64,000 nucleotides of DNA, from contig NC_063058.1 in NCBI RefSeq assembly GCF_018812025.1, positions 20,706,297 to 20,770,296 on the forward strand. The letters are read 5' to 3'. The notes beneath the pieces were generated by a model that was not told the origin of the DNA, made no database searches, and saw only the letters and a list, made by a program, of their open reading frames with translations. Origin of the DNA: Megalobrama amblycephala (Eukaryota; Chordata; Actinopteri; Cypriniformes; Xenocyprididae). The position numbers and the translations under genes are program-made. Shown piece by piece: positions 63,401 to 64,000 of this stretch; the stretch's first letter is position 1; each line of letters begins with the position of its first letter.

Positions 63401-64000
63401 ACACATTTTCTGCTTCCTGAACTGTACAGAGTTTTAAGCAGAAATGTATATATTTATTCATTTTTTTCCTGTATATAAATAAAAGAACAAAAATATATAA
63501 AACATATTTAATAATAAATAAAAAAAAACAATAAAATACCTTTTCATGGCATTCTTGAAATATTTATGGACAATACATTTTCACTCGCCATTGGCTAGAG
63601 TGGCAAAAAGATAATTTTGAACCCTTCTGAAAGGGTTTATATCATGCTGAAGTGGTTTATTTTGTGAAATGAATAATCAGTGAATAAAATAAATTAAAAA
63701 AAAATCCCACAGGTTTGGAGTGACATGAGAGTGAGTAAATGATGACAGAATTTTCATTTTGTGTGAACTTTCTTTTTAATATTAAAACTTCAAATGAATC
63801 TTTTTTTCAGAAATGAGGAGTTTTGTTTTTAAATCTGCCAGAGCTATAAATCACAGGGCGGCACGATTGAGTCCGCAGGTCTCGGGGACAGAGGAGGAGG
63901 AATATCAATTGAGTATCACCTGCATAATCTTTGCTCTGAATAATTTCTCTTCATGATAAACACATTCTAGCGCACGCCTCGCACACACACATATTAAAAA

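Overview
The window is vertebrate nuclear DNA from a teleost, most likely a cyprinid (carp, goldfish or zebrafish relatives). The intron-split genes match vertebrate families at the amino-acid level. The space between exons is filled with MITEs of the type common in cyprinids (ends beginning AAAGGGTTAGTTCACCC, TGTGACCCTGGACCAC or GGGGCCGTTCACAC), Tc1-like elements, and GGAT, GATA and CA microsatellites. There is no bacterial-type operon, CRISPR array, rRNA or tRNA that I can see. Gene names rest on my memory of the human and fish proteins. I ran no database search.

Five genes can be assembled with consistent exon phases. (1) edc3, minus strand, coding 933-12457, six coding exons, 501 aa: decapping enhancer with LSm, FDF and YjeF-N regions. 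(2) kxd1, plus strand, 15322-16917, four coding exons, 182 aa: BORC/BLOC-1 subunit, head-to-head with edc3 over a short shared promoter near 15.0-15.2 kb. (3) ergic2, plus strand, 18634-26751, thirteen coding exons, 376 aa: ER-Golgi membrane cargo protein. (4) cyren, minus strand, 30357-30952, three coding exons, 144 aa: Ku-binding regulator of non-homologous end joining. (5) the 3' part of magi2, minus strand, 43111-61983, twelve coding exons and 620 residues, with PDZ3, PDZ4, PDZ5 and the short 'PCRK' C-terminus. Its upstream exons lie beyond the right edge.

The rest is layered repeat DNA. Several elements sit inside others, and the outer sequence is restored when the inner one is removed. 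The clearest case is a Tc1 relic at 31.5-35.2 kb holding a 2.5-kb element (CCCA target duplication), which itself holds a 0.95-kb element. At 39.7-41.9 kb a 50-57-bp satellite has captured half of a 307-bp foldback transposon and amplified it as a ~478-bp higher-order unit. An intact 307-bp copy is at 25.6 kb. Other notable items are a repeat family studded with CCGAATGAC, a 1.35-kb palindrome in an ergic2 intron, a 2.7-kb GGAT satellite and a ~180-bp AT-rich tandem array in magi2 introns.

The genes do not form a pathway. The only functional layout I can infer is the divergent edc3/kxd1 pair. I see no convincing new biological system. The best candidates for something undescribed are an in-frame, cysteine-rich N-terminal extension of edc3, the transposon-in-satellite higher-order repeat, and the CCGAATGAC element family.
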